Assembly: GCA_013398015.1 (NCBI GenBank)
Contig: VZRR01008009.1
Coordinates: 124,001 to 188,000, forward strand
DNA length: 64,000 bases
Origin: Oreocharis arfaki
Lineage: Eukaryota > Chordata > Aves > Passeriformes > Paramythiidae
Direction: 5' to 3'
Position 1 is the stretch's first letter. Each line of letters starts with the position of its first letter. This document shows, piece after piece, positions 40,001-53,018 of the stretch. Made by a program: the position numbers and the translations under genes. Below the pieces are notes generated by a model, which was not told where the DNA came from, did no database searches, and saw nothing but the letters and a program-made list of their open reading frames with translations.

Positions 40001-41744
40001 ATTAAGGAGAGACTGAGGTTAAGGGCTGGTCCTGAAAGGTAATGAGAACCTTTAGTTTTGGAAGAACTTGGTCTATCAGGACATGCCAAGGTTAGGCTCC
40101 AATGTTAAAGTGAATATTATGAAAAAGGTCGTATATTTATTTTTAAATGTTTGCATTAGGATTTAATTTTTCTGGAGCGTGAATTATATTATTTCTGAAT
40201 AGTAAGTCCTTCATAGTTTTTCTGCCTTCACAGGACAGGGAAAAATCAAATCCCAAACAGTGCGTGTAATCCATTATGGCTTGCTAACTGTTCTCCTAAC
40301 CAGGGAGTATCATAATCACAAGGTGTAAATATTGTAAAGCTGGGCTGAGAACTACTTGTGATGTAGAGGTTTGTGCTTTCCTGCAGAATGATCTTCAGCT
40401 TTCTCCTGTGCTGTGAACCTCATGTAACTGACACTGTGGGAAACTTCGTCATCGATTTCTGTGTCATCGCTTCTCTGTCCAGCCAAGATCACAGAACCAC
40501 ACTGATAACAGTTTTACGATAATTTCTAAGGTTGCTCTGTGAAATTCCCATTGCAAACTCCTGTTTTGGCAGGTGCTGGCAGTATCCTGCTCCGATTTCC
40601 CACAGTTTTGTCTCCATCTCACTTCTACTCATTTCTGTGCTGCTTCTCTCCACTGTCTCAAGCAGATGAGGCGAGACATCTTCACAGCTGCAAGAGCGTG
40701 CGTGCTCCTGGCAAAACCAGTAGCTGTGTCTGTGCCCCAGCAGTGTGGCTGCTGCCACAGAGCAGTGGTGGCTGCCTCCTGGCCTCAGAAAGAGCAGAAG
40801 TACCATGGATGCACCTGTGCAGGCAGAGCCCCAAGGAAGCCTTCTGCTGAGTGTTAACCTCTCTAAACAATGTGGGGATCCCCTATTCTCCTACTCCAGG
40901 ACAGGCTGTGCCCCAAGTCACCTCCCTGGGGAATCAGTAATGGTTGCAGGCTTCTAAGAGGTGGGGGAAAATTGTACTTCTTCACAGGATCTGCAGAGAG
41001 AAGGGAACACCTTGATTTCTCATCTTTAACCCCACTGGGCAGCAGATACTTGGGCTCTGGATTTGCTTTGTCCAACCAGATTAACCCGGAGGTCCCACAG
41101 AGTGCTGGTATCTTCTTTGACCACTCCTGCAGTGGGTCTCCTGATGTGGGAGACCCCATGTCAATGAAAAGCATTCTCCTCCAAGCTCTCCTCTCTTGTA
41201 ATCCATGTCTTTTGGAATTACTGGTAACTCCAAACTGTGAGACCCACACCAAACTCACCTGAGACCTGAATGTCCTTTGTGTCACAGTGCAATTCATATT
41301 GCCTCTCCTAGTTTGGCATGATCCAGAGATGGACATAGGCTCCTTTGTGTGGAGTTAATGCCCCAGCTTTCATGCCAGGAGCATCTTTTTGAAGAAGATC
41401 CTTTAAACGCCACCAGACAGACATTAGGTAAAATGAGGAAGCATGGGAAATCTCAGAAGGGATCCTGTTTTCAGACTTCAGTCCTGCGTGCAGATTCTCT
41501 TGGACCAAAATAATAGTAGCGTAGTAATAATAGCAACAGAAGTAACAATTGCACATGATGCACACTTTTCAGTAATTCACACTCAGGAAATCACACTGTA
41601 ACGGTGGTTCTTCAGCAGTTTTTGCAGGGAGTGAGGTTTCACAGGCTGTCATTTTAGGGCTCTCGATCTTCCATGACACTTTCTCTCCCAATAGTCAAGA
41701 CTTATTTTGTAGGGTGATGTTTTGCTTTATTTTACAGAGGAATT
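40001..41744. other. Intergenic, nothing recognised
   Basis: No gene can be supported. Two TGTGGGAA-type words on opposite strands (40435-40442, 40597-40604) are near the number expected by chance. Confidence 0.5.
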
Positions 41745-41754
41745 GGGTGCCCAC

Positions 41755-41822
41755 ATTTCTTTCTTTTCCTTTCTTCCTTCCTTCCTTTCTTTGTTTCTTT
41801 GTTTCTGTCTTTCTGTCTTATT
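41755..41822. repeat. Imperfect (TTTC/TTCC/TTTG/TGTC)n microsatellite
   Basis: This pyrimidine-rich tetranucleotide tract changes repeat unit several times along its length. Confidence 0.92.
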
Positions 41823-44399
41823 TAGCAGCAGTCAAGTAAAGCCGCTGACATTTCCAGGAATGCGGTCTTCCATACTGATATAAAATAATGACTATCAACT
41901 TTGTACTTGTCTTTCTATACACTAAAAAAATTCATAATCTAAGCAGCTTCAATGATAATTAAAAAGTAGATAAACAAGCATAAGGAAGAGCATTTATTTT
42001 GACAAGACAAAGTTTTGGCACCTTTACCCGCAGTCCCTAATCCGTTCACCCGAGCACTAGCTTCAGTGGGCTCCTTGGGACAAGGTACTATTCAAGAGGG
42101 CAGACTGAAAGCCCTTGCTTTAGTTCTGAGTAGTTAAAATCCAAAAAGGTGCATTGTGCTGGTAGTCCTTTCATAGCCCCTGCGCCTTTAATGATAGCCA
42201 TTTCTCCTTATTGAGCCCTTTCTACTCCTTTTCTTCTCTGTTCCACTCTCTTCCTTTAAAGGCTCCTTTGAGTAAGTGCTGTGCCTCTTATTTTTCTTTT
42301 CCTTTTCCTGCTTCCTCCCTCTTATTTGTTTAAACCATTCCCTTGTTCATCTGCTCTCATTTTCTTTCTGCCTTTAACCCCCCCATTCAGTGGTATTCTC
42401 TGTTGTTTCTTTTTTTTCCTGTGTGGGTGTGAGCACATTCTCCTGCCTTATCAGCTCTCTGGCCCTTTCTCTACAACATCTGAGTGGATGCTGGAATGAT
42501 CTTTAGCCAGAATCTCCCTAGGGGTCTCAGTCCCAGGCTCCAGAGCTTCTGAAATGAGATGGAAAAAGAGAGACACCCTGGCAGCAGCTTGTCCCTAATG
42601 GCCAGATGGCCAGCACTCACATTAATACAATATCAGGCATTGCTGTAGTTCTGCCTTGGAAACTGCTTGCCTGTGCTGGCATCTTCTCACACTCCTCTGA
42701 CAGCCATGCCAGTCTCAGCACCCTCTTGGGAAAAGAAATGGAAATGACCACATAAATACTTTGAATTCAAGTCACTGTGCAACAAGAATCATCTAATATT
42801 TTCATGCGTGAATGTTTACGTTATCCCCTCCCCCTGCACACCCTCCCTTCTGTCCCCCTCCACTTCCATTATACATTGTCCTTTCCTGTATGTTTTGCTG
42901 ATATTGAATTCAGCTCCCTTGCAGCCTGGGACTGATGTTTTTGAATTTACCCTAGCTTTCATGTGTACATCCTTTCACACTGTGCTTTGTCGGGTGGGAC
43001 ACCAGAAAGCGATTGCACATGTCAGGGCTGGAAGCAGTCAACTATCTACAAAGGAACAGTCAGTTGTTAATGTTTGGCTGGGGTGAGATGGAGGAACAAG
43101 CAGGCAGTACCTTTTTTTTTTGTTGTTGTTGCCTTTTTTTCATGACCTTGTAATACCGTGGGGCTTTGCTTTGTGTCATGCCATTCCCGGAAGAATACAG
43201 ATGTGAAACAGAAAGTTTTGTGGCTGATGGCAGATCAGAGGAGGCAGAGGTGGAAAAAAAGCTGTTGAGTGCATCTGCGCTCACAACCACTCTTCCTTGT
43301 CCCACCAGAAGTGCATGATTCAGCCTGCCTACAGCGCCAGAGCTGCCCCTCTGGGTCTACCTTACCAAAAACTGTGCTGAACATGGTGCAGCCTGAGCAG
43401 GGCTGCCTGTGAGGCTCTTTTTCCTGGCCTTTGACAGGGTACTTTTTGGTTCAGCTTTGGCCCCTGTGAGCCCAGACTTGGCCTGCTGTAAACAAACATG
43501 TGTTTGGTGTCACTTGACTGTCCAAGCTGCAGTTGCTCACCCCAGTGTGTTGGCTTGTCTGCATGCAGCAACCTCCATCTGGTGTGCCAAAGGAGGAGAG
43601 TTATCTGCCTGTGTGGGAGCATTGTCTCCTCCCATGGATCCTAGAACTTCCCACACTCATGTGTTGCGATGGGTGGGCAGCCAGAGCATGAAGGAACACC
43701 TAACACCTCAGTGCAGCACCAAAGCAGAAACCACTCAGGAGAGAAGTGAAATGTGAGGCACATTTTAATTCCTCCAGAGGAGCTGTGCATGGAGACCCTT
43801 ATTCCTGTTCGTAAGGGACTGCTCAGGTGGACATTCCCCTGCTGGTGTGAATAGGGGCACCACCCAGTGCTATGCATGCAGCTTTGTTTGCTTTTTAACC
43901 TCTGCTTGTCTCTTGCTTGTCTGTCTCCCTGACAGCTTTCTAATCTTTCCTGGTTTTCTTTTACTTGGAGTAGAAAGGGGAGAGAGACTTAATCCTATAC
44001 TGCTTCCTTTTTTTTTTTTGTAGGATAACCCTTGCTTGTTTAGGATCTGACCCTGTTCCCATTGAATGAAATCCCAAAACTCCCATCTAGTTCAATGACA
44101 ACGAGAGAAGACTCTTAAGCCATTACTGTTATTAAATATATTACAATGATGATAAATGCAACTGCTATGACTATGATGTCTTCTACAACTATTAGTATTG
44201 CTAGTATCATTATTGCAGCTAGTAATATGACATTGCCTATTTCTTTTCTCTTTGGAGCTCTTTGTCAAGGTTTTGAGCAACCTATGCACCTTAAAGGATT
44301 TCTGGTTGAGAAGACAGAAATTATTTGGTGGGAATCTAGTCGGGAAATTACCTCTTATGCTAAAAGGGGCAACAGCATTTAGTTGAGTTTGCATCTAGG
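41823..44399. other. Intergenic, simple tracts and one dispersed-repeat scrap
   Basis: Pyrimidine tracts lie at 42285-42420, and T-rich sequence at 43110-43140 and 44009-44020. At about 44045-44100, GGATCTGACCCTGTTCCCAT then TCAATGACAAC resembles the CCATTGAAGTCAATGG-type dispersed repeat. A cryptic ATT/ACT-type simple repeat covers about 44120-44230. No gene is seen. Confidence 0.55.
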
Positions 44400-45600
44400 G
44401 AGCGTACAATAGCTGGAGTTAAAAAAGAGGGAGGCTGAAACAAATAGAGCTTGGCAGATCTGGCTCAGCTTTGTTGAAGACGTTTATGAGCCTCTGAAGT
44501 GGCTTGAATGTTGTAGGTCTAACCAGGCAGTGTTACCTTTAGACTTAGGGAGACATAATGAGAGGGGAGAACAGGTGGCCTGTCACTTTATGCACAGAGG
44601 GTTAGTAAATATTTGTCTGCAAACAGGGCTGGCACTAGCACACAAGTCTGAGTGGGGCTTCATTAAACACAGTTTCTGCTTCAGATCATTAATTCATTTT
44701 AATTATGTGTCCGCTGGTCAGCGTGGGTTGGGGCAGACGTGGGAGAGACGTGGGAGACATGTGGGAGTCTGCAGGGATGCCCTGTGCGCGACAGCCGGAA
44801 GGGCGCCCTCCATGCACCCAGCCCACATGCACCTTTCTCCTCCCGCTTCCTCTCACCCAAGAGCTAACAAATTTTGCACAGGACATTTCCTCTGGGATTA
44901 AATAATGCCTGGCTGGGGTTAATGGCACTTGGCTGTGCTTCATGTCAGCAGCTCCACCTAGCTGGTCATTAATCCATGGCCTCAGGGGAAGTCCTGTATT
45001 TCAATTATTGTTGGATTAATGAGATTAGATCTAGTCTGTACCACTCAACACTAATTTCCTCATTTGAATGTTTAAAACTGTGTGAGTGATGGGAAAAAAT
45101 TTATGCTCTTCATATATGAAAAATTCTCCTCTATGTAAACCACATCTTGGGCCTTCGTTTGATTGAGGCAGCACCTGAGGAGACAGAGGGTACTGAGGGA
45201 ATCAGAAAGTGCAGGAAGGTTAAGGTCTGTGTTAGAAACAGAAATTGCACTAGCCGTGGCTGTCACATTAGAGCTGGTGCAATGGACTGACAGTGAGTTC
45301 CACTTAAACACCAATCAATATTAATGGCAATGGAGAGAGCAGCTTCTGGCCTGAGCAGCGTGTGAAGTAGTTCTTGTGCATATTTATTAGGACATAAGTG
45401 TGTATTATGGGATCCTCTGCTGCTGATCTAATCTGATTATATTATCCAAGACAGTGAAATATACATAGATAATAAAAGCATATGCTGATATATCATTACC
45501 TTGAACAACTAATGTGCTGTTTGATTTTCTTCCATGGTGGGAGATAATCTTGATTCATCTGTTATCATTTCTATCTCTGGATTGCTGAGCTTGTATTTCT
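44400..45600. promoter_or_regulatory. Candidate enhancer block with clustered TAAT motifs
   Basis: No repeats are recognised here, but homeodomain-type words are clustered: ATTAATTC with TTTAATTATG (about 44688-44706), CATTAATCC (44967-44975) and GGATTAATGAGATTAG (45013-45028) with ATTGTT just before it. OTX-type TAATCC/GGATTA occurs twice and a FOX-like TAAATATT lies near 44607. It also holds a three-unit 11-base tandem repeat at 44735-44767. Function is inferred from motif density alone. Confidence 0.3.
44735..44767 (+). repeat. Three-unit 11-base tandem repeat (AGACGTGGGAG)
   Basis: Two identical units (44735-44745, 44746-44756) and a third with two mismatches (44757-44767). Each holds GTGGGAG, one base off the RBPJ core GTGGGAA. 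The first two also contain ACGTG, the HIF core. Confidence 0.75.
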
Positions 45601-48600
45601 TTTGTTCATGTCTTTTCTCCAGGTATAAGACAAGGGTATTAATCTTCAAGTATTAATCTCAAATGCTAACATATGTGCACCTTTATATATGCATATCCTG
45701 AAACCATTTGGGTTGGTCTTGTCTCCATGCTGGCCTCTGGCTTTACATTTCATGCCTAATAATTAAAAGCACCACTGCTGCCCACTTTTCCTTCCTCCAT
45801 GTTACTGCACACTGATGAGGCGCTGCTGTGTCCTTTCCTGGACCCCAGACTTGCCCTCCTGTCATCTGTTCCTGGCTGCCAGTGGGCACGCACAGGAGAT
45901 GCACCCTGTGGGCTCTGGGGTGCTGTGCAACACTGCACACTGACCCGTGACTTTCCCAAGAAAGAGGAGAGAAGCTCACTGATTTCTTTAAATTTCTGGT
46001 GTGTTTTCAGGCAAAAGTGAAGCAGCTGTGAGAATTCTGTGAGGAGAAATACAATATAGGCCTAATGTTCTTTTCAAAAGCCTAACTAAAGACAGAGATA
46101 TCCCCATTACAAATCAAAACGAGCAACTTCTGTCCAAAGACCGGATCATGTTAAGTATAAATCCACAGAGGGGTAAGACTGGGAAATTGAGACTCATGTA
46201 CGCCTCTAAATGTGAAGACTGCAGCACAGAGCTCTGTTTGACACTGCTTCTCCTTCTAATCCTTGAAGCCTTCATGCAGTGGCCTCTTGTGGGAGGAAAG
46301 ATGGAGGCATTGCCTCTCTGCTCAACCTCTTCCTCAAGGCTTTCCCTCCCCAGACTGGTGAGAGCATGGGATCAAGTCCTGTGGGACCAGGGAAGGGACC
46401 AAGCTGGGTTTTCTGCTTTCTAGAGGGGTGTTCCTAGCCCAAGTACACCACATCAGAAGGCCAGGGGAGCTGCTGTCATTTGTCCTCCAGCTGTGTTTAA
46501 AGGGTAAGAAGGTCCTGTTTGGTCCTGAGACATAAGGCATTGAGGCATTAGCCTTTAGAAGGGGAGTGAGGGTGGTAGGCAAGTGTGTGGTTTGTACAGT
46601 CCTCAGTAGGGTGGTCAGAGATTTGAGACACAGTTTTTCCCTAGGTGCTCTATGAGTCCATCATGACATAAACTGCTTTGGACACCTGTGTGCAAAAAGT
46701 GTGCAAAGTGCCTGGAGTGTGGAGAGGCTCTGCACTTCCTCGTTCTTAATGCAGGTGTTGCCAAGAGTCTGAGGGCTGCAGAAACCTCACTGGGGCTGAG
46801 GCTGAAGAAGGAGAAATGAATGGACAAGAAGATTGGCCACTATTCATTTTATCACTATGACAAATTTCAACTAAAGAATAGAAGCAGGTAAAACCTGCAA
46901 GTATCATGGGATCTCATCAGTGATCTTATCTAGACCATTCTCTTGTCTTGAAAATGCTATTAGGAACTTGTGTTCATTAGAGGAAGGTCTATTAGCCTCC
47001 TCAAAATAGTTACAAAATAACTAATTCTGGCAATGTCAGTCATTGTCTGGATTACACTGAAAGCCCACAATTCTGTATATCACATATATATATGTACGTA
47101 AAATGATTCTGTCTGCTGTAACCAGATGTCCCCATTATCCATGTAAAGGATAGAGGGCATCGTGAATTTTTCATGCAGAGTGATTTCCATTTAAGTGCTG
47201 ATCTGGATAACATTGATCTGTAGTCCCCTGGTCATGCCATTATTCTTTCATAGACATGAACAGTTTTGATTCTTCTTAGGGAAATATAATTTTTTTTTTT
47301 TTGCCTCTACATTGGTGTAATGAATAGGACACAGAAAGAAAAAGAAAGGTTGAACGGAGCAGGAAGCCTTCGTGTGACATAACAAAGAGAAGAGTTTTGT
47401 AGAGAACTTTCTAAAAAATGCAAAATGTTGACCAGAAGTATCCTTTAGGAAAGTGATACATTTGATTATTATAGCCGTAACAATGAGCTTTAGTTACAGG
47501 AGTGGTAAATTGAGTATCTCACTGGGGACAAGGCTGCAGATTAGACTTCAACTTGGAAATGATATACATTCAAGTAAGCCGAATTTGATCCCAGCTTGAC
47601 TGTGTAATGTGGTTGGGGGGGGGAGCAGGGAAAGCAAGAAGAAAAAGAGAGAGATTATAGGGTGTGTGGACCATATAATGCTTGTGTTTGAACTTGATCC
47701 ACCTGAGGAACCAGCAGGATGATATGGTGGGGGCCCACCTTGTCCCTTTTGTCTTAAAATTCAGAGAAAGGAACTGTGCATCAAAATTTGTCCTCTGTTA
47801 GAGATTTATGTTGTCATAATCCTTGTGTGGCATAGACAAGGATGGACAAACATCCACCTCTATGTAAACCATCTGCATTCTCAAACACACAGCAATTATC
47901 AGGAGAGCTGCTAATGTATGCAGAAAGCTGGCAGAACGTGGTGAGGGAGAAGATCTTTACTATCTTGCTTGAAAGTCAAACTGAGGAGAACAAGAAAGCC
48001 ACCAGTCAGTTTGCCCAGGCCATTTTTTCTGGGTAGAGATGACAAATATCCATCTCACCTTATGACTGTGGCCCATATCCTGTGTGATAAGATGCTGCTG
48101 AGCAATGGAAAGCAGCATCTGTGAGAAGTGTCCCAAACGCTCAGACTCTCTCGAATGTTACTCACTGTTCCTGGCACTGGTTCCTTGGTGTCCGAGCTGA
48201 GCACTTTCCCAAGCACGTGGTGCGAGGCTTTGCCTGCTCTCTTGCCACAGCAGAGCCAAAGTTGAGAGGTGGAGGTTTCTGTGGCAGAACTTAAGCCTGT
48301 AGCATCCGCCCACAGAGAAAAAGGAGCAGTCTGTTTAGTCTCTCACTCTTTTATACAAACATTCCCTGGAATCAGCGGATTTGCTCACTTCCACGAATTT
48401 TTCACTTTTGCTTCCTGTGCTGATGATGTTGTTTGAACAGACCCCTGGGTACCAGGTAGCAACAGGGCTAGGGCAGTAAGATGTCCCTCCCTCTTCTCCC
48501 ATCCCCCTTTCTTTTTTGGAAGCCACCGAATTTTACACAATCTGTTCAACTCATCTCCAGAGGTAAAAGACAGAAACAGTTGCCAGTTATGTGGGGCTCA

Positions 48601-51600
48601 GTGATCAGCGGTATCAATGCAGTCCCTTCATTTGCCTCCTGGCTCTGGCTTCCTGATCGGTATGGCCGTTAGCAGAGACAATGCCAGCAGAGCAGATGCA
48701 GAACTACAAACCACTGAAGGATGAAAGAGAAAGAGAAAAGTCTGTTTATTGCAGCCAGCTCTAAAGGGGGGGTGGGGGTGGGGGTGGAAATGACCCAAAC
48801 TCCATCCAATTAAATTTTCTAATTAAACTGGGGACACACACATTCTCTCCCTCTTGCATTCCCTTTCTGCACACACGCACACGCTCATGCACACACGCAT
48901 CCCGGTGCTTTCGAAGTGGGAGTCCTGCCGTGGAGCTCATCCTCCCAGATCCTAGTGGGGCACAGTGTAACAAACAGAGGAGCCTGGTCAGGCTGTAGAA
49001 ATGACAGTGAATTTTTATTTTAATAGAAAAACTTCACTGCTTCAGCAACAGCATTTATGGGAAGAACAACTGATAAGAAAAATATGGAAGAAGTGGTAAG
49101 GAAAAGAAGAAACAATGTGAAATAGGTGAACCCACCATCTTTTATTAGCAGAATCATAAAATTAAACAAACTCTCTTGAAGTCTTAAACATTCTCTATGC
49201 TGATGCAGTGTTTTGTTACTTTTCCAGCTCTGTGTGTGGCTGCAGAAATCCTGATGTGACTAGCTGAAAGTCCTTGGCCGTGCAGCTGGCCCTCACAGCT
49301 CGTGCTTTGGCCCTATCATTGGGAGAGGATGGCTGGGGTGACACACTACTGGAGCCAGCCTCTGTCAGTACCACTAGAGTCTTCAGAGTAACTTTTTAAA
49401 AATAGGGCTTGGAGGTGGATTGGTCTCACTAGAGCACTGAGGAACTCCTGTTCCCCCGAGCATCTCTTTCCTAAATAGTCACAAGGAAAATGCACAAGGC
49501 CAGTCAATTTAGAAAAAGGAGAGCTGTAATAATACACTTGATAGTCAACACATCCAAGCTAAGCATGAGTCCCTCTGGTAGTTCAGCTGTGCTTTGAAAC
49601 TGGCAAAAAAATTGTCTTGAATTGAGACTTTAAAAAAATCATAGCCAAAACACAGTATATGATCTCAGACATCATTTTTCTGCCTGAGCAACAAGCATCT
49701 GTTGATGAGTGTCTTGGGACTTACCACCATAAACATGCAGCGTGCTGCTCAAAACAGGAACTTGAATTTTGCAGGGTTATCCTGAAACACCAAGTATAAA
49801 TGAGAATCTGAATTAAAGCGTGTCCAGGGTGCTGAGAATAACAGAGACCAGGGCAAGGGTACTGCAAACAGATCATGGCAACAGCCAACCCTACAATCAA
49901 GCCAATCAAGTGCCGGTCACCTCCGTCTCTCTCCTTTGGGAGATCCCAGAGGCTTCAAGTGTCCAGTCCAGAGGGTGAGCCAGCAAACATCAAGAATGGT
50001 GTCTGCAGCATGGGGCTGAAACCTAGTGGGATGTTTTCACCACAGTTAGTGTTGCTGGTCTGGTGGAAAAGATGATCTAATATTTGCAGAAGGTTTGGGC
50101 TGGGATGAAGGTTAACCGGCAGGAGTTCACACCAGATGACACAGAGGGAATGATTGGCTACAGACAACAACCAGAGGGGCTGGATACAATTATATCACTC
50201 CCAGCAATTATGTATAGGAAGCTGTGATTTATGAATCAGGCTGAAAAGATGTAGCTGGATACTGGGCTGCCTCTTGAGTTCCCAAGCAGCCTCTGTATTG
50301 AAGACCCCACCTGGGCTTGGTGAGGGTGCTTGTGTGTTCACACAGGACTGTGGCACCTGCAGGTGGGACAAGCTGGGTTGGGGGTACCATGATCTCTCCC
50401 ATGGAAAGACACTGAGATGCTGATTCTGTGATTTGCTTTCCTGCCTCAGTTGTCCCTTTTCACAGGCTCCACAGAGCAGGCTGGGCTTTAGGATTGGCAC
50501 AGCCTAGTAAAACACTGACCCCAGCCTGATAATGCTTTTTCTGTGTAGTTGATCTAAGTGAGTTAAAATGGATTTGCAGACTTTTGGTTTTGTCCTAGTG
50601 AACAGAAAGCTTGAGGTCAACATCTCTGTCTGGCAATTTCTAAATTCAAATAGGTAGCACCCCAAGCTTTCTGGTTGTGGGCAGTTCTGTGTACAGGATA
50701 GACACAACAAAATGATCAAATTGAGAAGCAAGTAGCAAGCCCTCATTAATATGTCAGCACATAGGTGACCAGAAGTGAAATTGATATAGACTCAGTATGC
50801 ACTCAGCCTATAGAATATGTTTTTCACAATCAATGCCCTTTTCAGTCTTTTTTTTCTCTTCAAGGGAAACTGCAAATTATGCCTGTTGACCATATTCACA
50901 ACATCAGCCTATGAAAGTTTTTCAAGGACATATGAAAGCTCTCTCACACTGGACACATCGGTTTGTTGGGAGAATTGTCCTATGTCTCGGGATGTAATTC
51001 TGCAAAGGCTGCTACTTTTTCAATAGGATGAACCACATAGTTTTGCAGTCCCATAGACAGTAATTCTCTGACATAGGTGCTGATGTTCTGCCATATTAAT
51101 CTGCAAGACTGACTTGGATTAGAAAAGCAGTTTTTGCTGACTGTCACCAGTGAAAGGAGGCAGATCAGAGGAGAAAATAACAGTTGACCCAGTTTTCAAA
51201 TCAGGACCAGGTGCCAAATTATTGTCTCTGAACATTCAAATGAGTGCACTGGTCCCTAAATACCTGTTTTACTAATCTAAAAGACATTTGAGGAACGTGA
51301 TGCAGGGTCAGGGTGCTGAACTTCTTTGTCTGAATTTGAAAATGGGGCATTTTATCCCAGGAGTGCAGAAGCAGAAAGGAGCTCTGGTCACCATCCACTC
51401 CAGTCTTGGAGCTTCACTGGCAGCAGCCAGGCAGCGTGCCTCAGGCAGAGGCTGAAGCAGAGAGACAGAACTCTAATTTGGGGGGAAGGAAAGGCCTGGG
51501 ATCTGGGGACAGGGCTGGGTATAAGGGCTGCAGGAGGGATCAGACCAGCTTTGGGTGGTATGGCCATCTGCCCATGGGGAAAGCAGAGGTAGCTTTAGCT

Positions 51601-52559
51601 GAGTTTAGTGGAAGAAATTTTTAACAGCTCTCTTGGCATTTGGATAGTCTGTGACTTAATACCCAGGTAGCTGATCAAGCTACCTCCAAGACCCCTTTGG
51701 TTCTGAAAATCTGCTGTTCATACTTCTGACTCATCTGACCAGACACAAGCAAATAGGATTTGTGCCACTGACATCTATGTGAACACACTGCACCACAGTT
51801 AGAAAAGGAAGCTATTTTCTGAACAGATGATACTTTTGCTTCTAAATATAAATGACTTATTTCTACTTAAGGTGATCAAATGCCTATTGTTAGCTGTGTT
51901 GATCCATGATGGTCCTGTAGATAGCCTCTGGCCTTTCCTTTTTTGTAATTCTTTTGGACAGATAGGAAAAAACATAATAATTTTCTTTAATGTAGCTCTC
52001 TTCTGATTCCCACTGACAGTAGGACCCTTGGATGCTTCTGTTCAGTGCTCCACCTCACCTCCTTGATGAGAAAGTGGTATTCCTCACCAAGAGCATGAGT
52101 TTCTTGCACCTTTCTGAGGAGTTTGAAGTTATTTACATTTTAGGTATTACAGGTATCTCTGTGGGGAGAACAGAAGCAGATGGACAGAGAGAAAGATATG
52201 CAGAAGAATAATCTATGGTCAGATTAGAAAGAAGTACCAGGAACCCACTATTTTCACAAAAATAAGTTTTTTGTTATGTAAAGGAGCAATAGTTTCATAT
52301 TGCAAGATAAGTTCCTTCTTTAGGAGTAGATGTTAATTGGCATGTAGTAGGGTTTGATTCTGTGCAAGATTTTCTTCACTTAATCTTAACTTTTTTGCTG
52401 CCATGAGGTTAGGGCAGTATTTTTTATACTTGAACAGAGCAAAAGCAATATCATTCTTTCTGTGAAAAAAATAGTACCATCAGTTTCCAGAGGAAGACAA
52501 ATACCTCCTGATGTTTTTCAGTATATTTCAGGTCGATACAAAAGGCAATTACACTTTCA
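45601..52559. other. Intergenic, nothing recognised
   Basis: There is no gene I can support in about 7 kb. Minor features are a short TA tract near 47085-47095, a G-run near 47617, a G-rich tract at 48765-48787, and a CA/CG-rich simple stretch at about 48868-48900. Confidence 0.5.
48765..48787 (+). other. G-quadruplex-prone tract
   Basis: A run of seven G, then two runs of five G, each separated by single T. The long first run can supply two tetrad strands, so an intramolecular quadruplex is possible. Confidence 0.5.
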
Positions 52560-53018
52560 AAGAACTTTTACACCGGTTTTCTTTGTGGGAGGGGATTCAC
52601 CTGCTGCCTCTGGCAGAGACCTACTTTCATTCCTCCCCATCTCTTAGGCCCCCTTCTTCTGCCTGATGTGGTGAGAGAGTAGGGGATCCTCTGCTTCTTG
52701 TGATGCAGCCGGCTGGTGCATTTGCCACAGAGATGGTGCAGAGTGGCTCCACCAGCCAATCTACTCCTCAGGGTCCCTTATGCTTCTTAACCTTTCCACC
52801 TCCTCTCTTAGCGCTGCCACCATGATGAGCAGATCATCTGCCTGGCCGCATTTCACACAGCTGTTGTCTCTGCTGTCATCCAGTTCCCGTGCCAGACTCT
52901 GGCACTCCCTGCAGCCTGGGACCTGGACAGCTGTATGTTTTTGTGGGAGCTCAGTCTGCATCACCGCATCCTTCCCAGTGACTGCAGAGGACATCGCTCT
53001 CTGTGAAGTGGGTACCAT
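52560..53018 (-). pseudogene. Fossil of CR1 LINE ORF1 (zinc-finger/coiled-coil part)
   Basis: On the minus strand an ATG at 53016-53018 opens 85 codons. The frame has two cysteine pairs (CRECQ and CVKC, a small zinc-finger-like array) followed by a heptad-like segment with EEVERLRSIR. After a stop the same frame continues as IGWWSHSAPSL, as in the ORF1 of avian CR1, where a Trp-Trp-Ser-His motif follows the coiled coil. The similarity then becomes patchy, with indels, to about 52560. The downstream esterase-like domain of ORF1 is not recognisable. It is a dead LINE fragment, not a host gene. My identification rests on recall of the family. Confidence 0.7.

Noticed and set aside
40435..40604. 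Two TGTGGGAA words (RBPJ-like) on opposite strands; others at 11635 and 54407.
   Set aside because: An 8-base word is expected about twice in 64 kb counting both strands, so these are near background.
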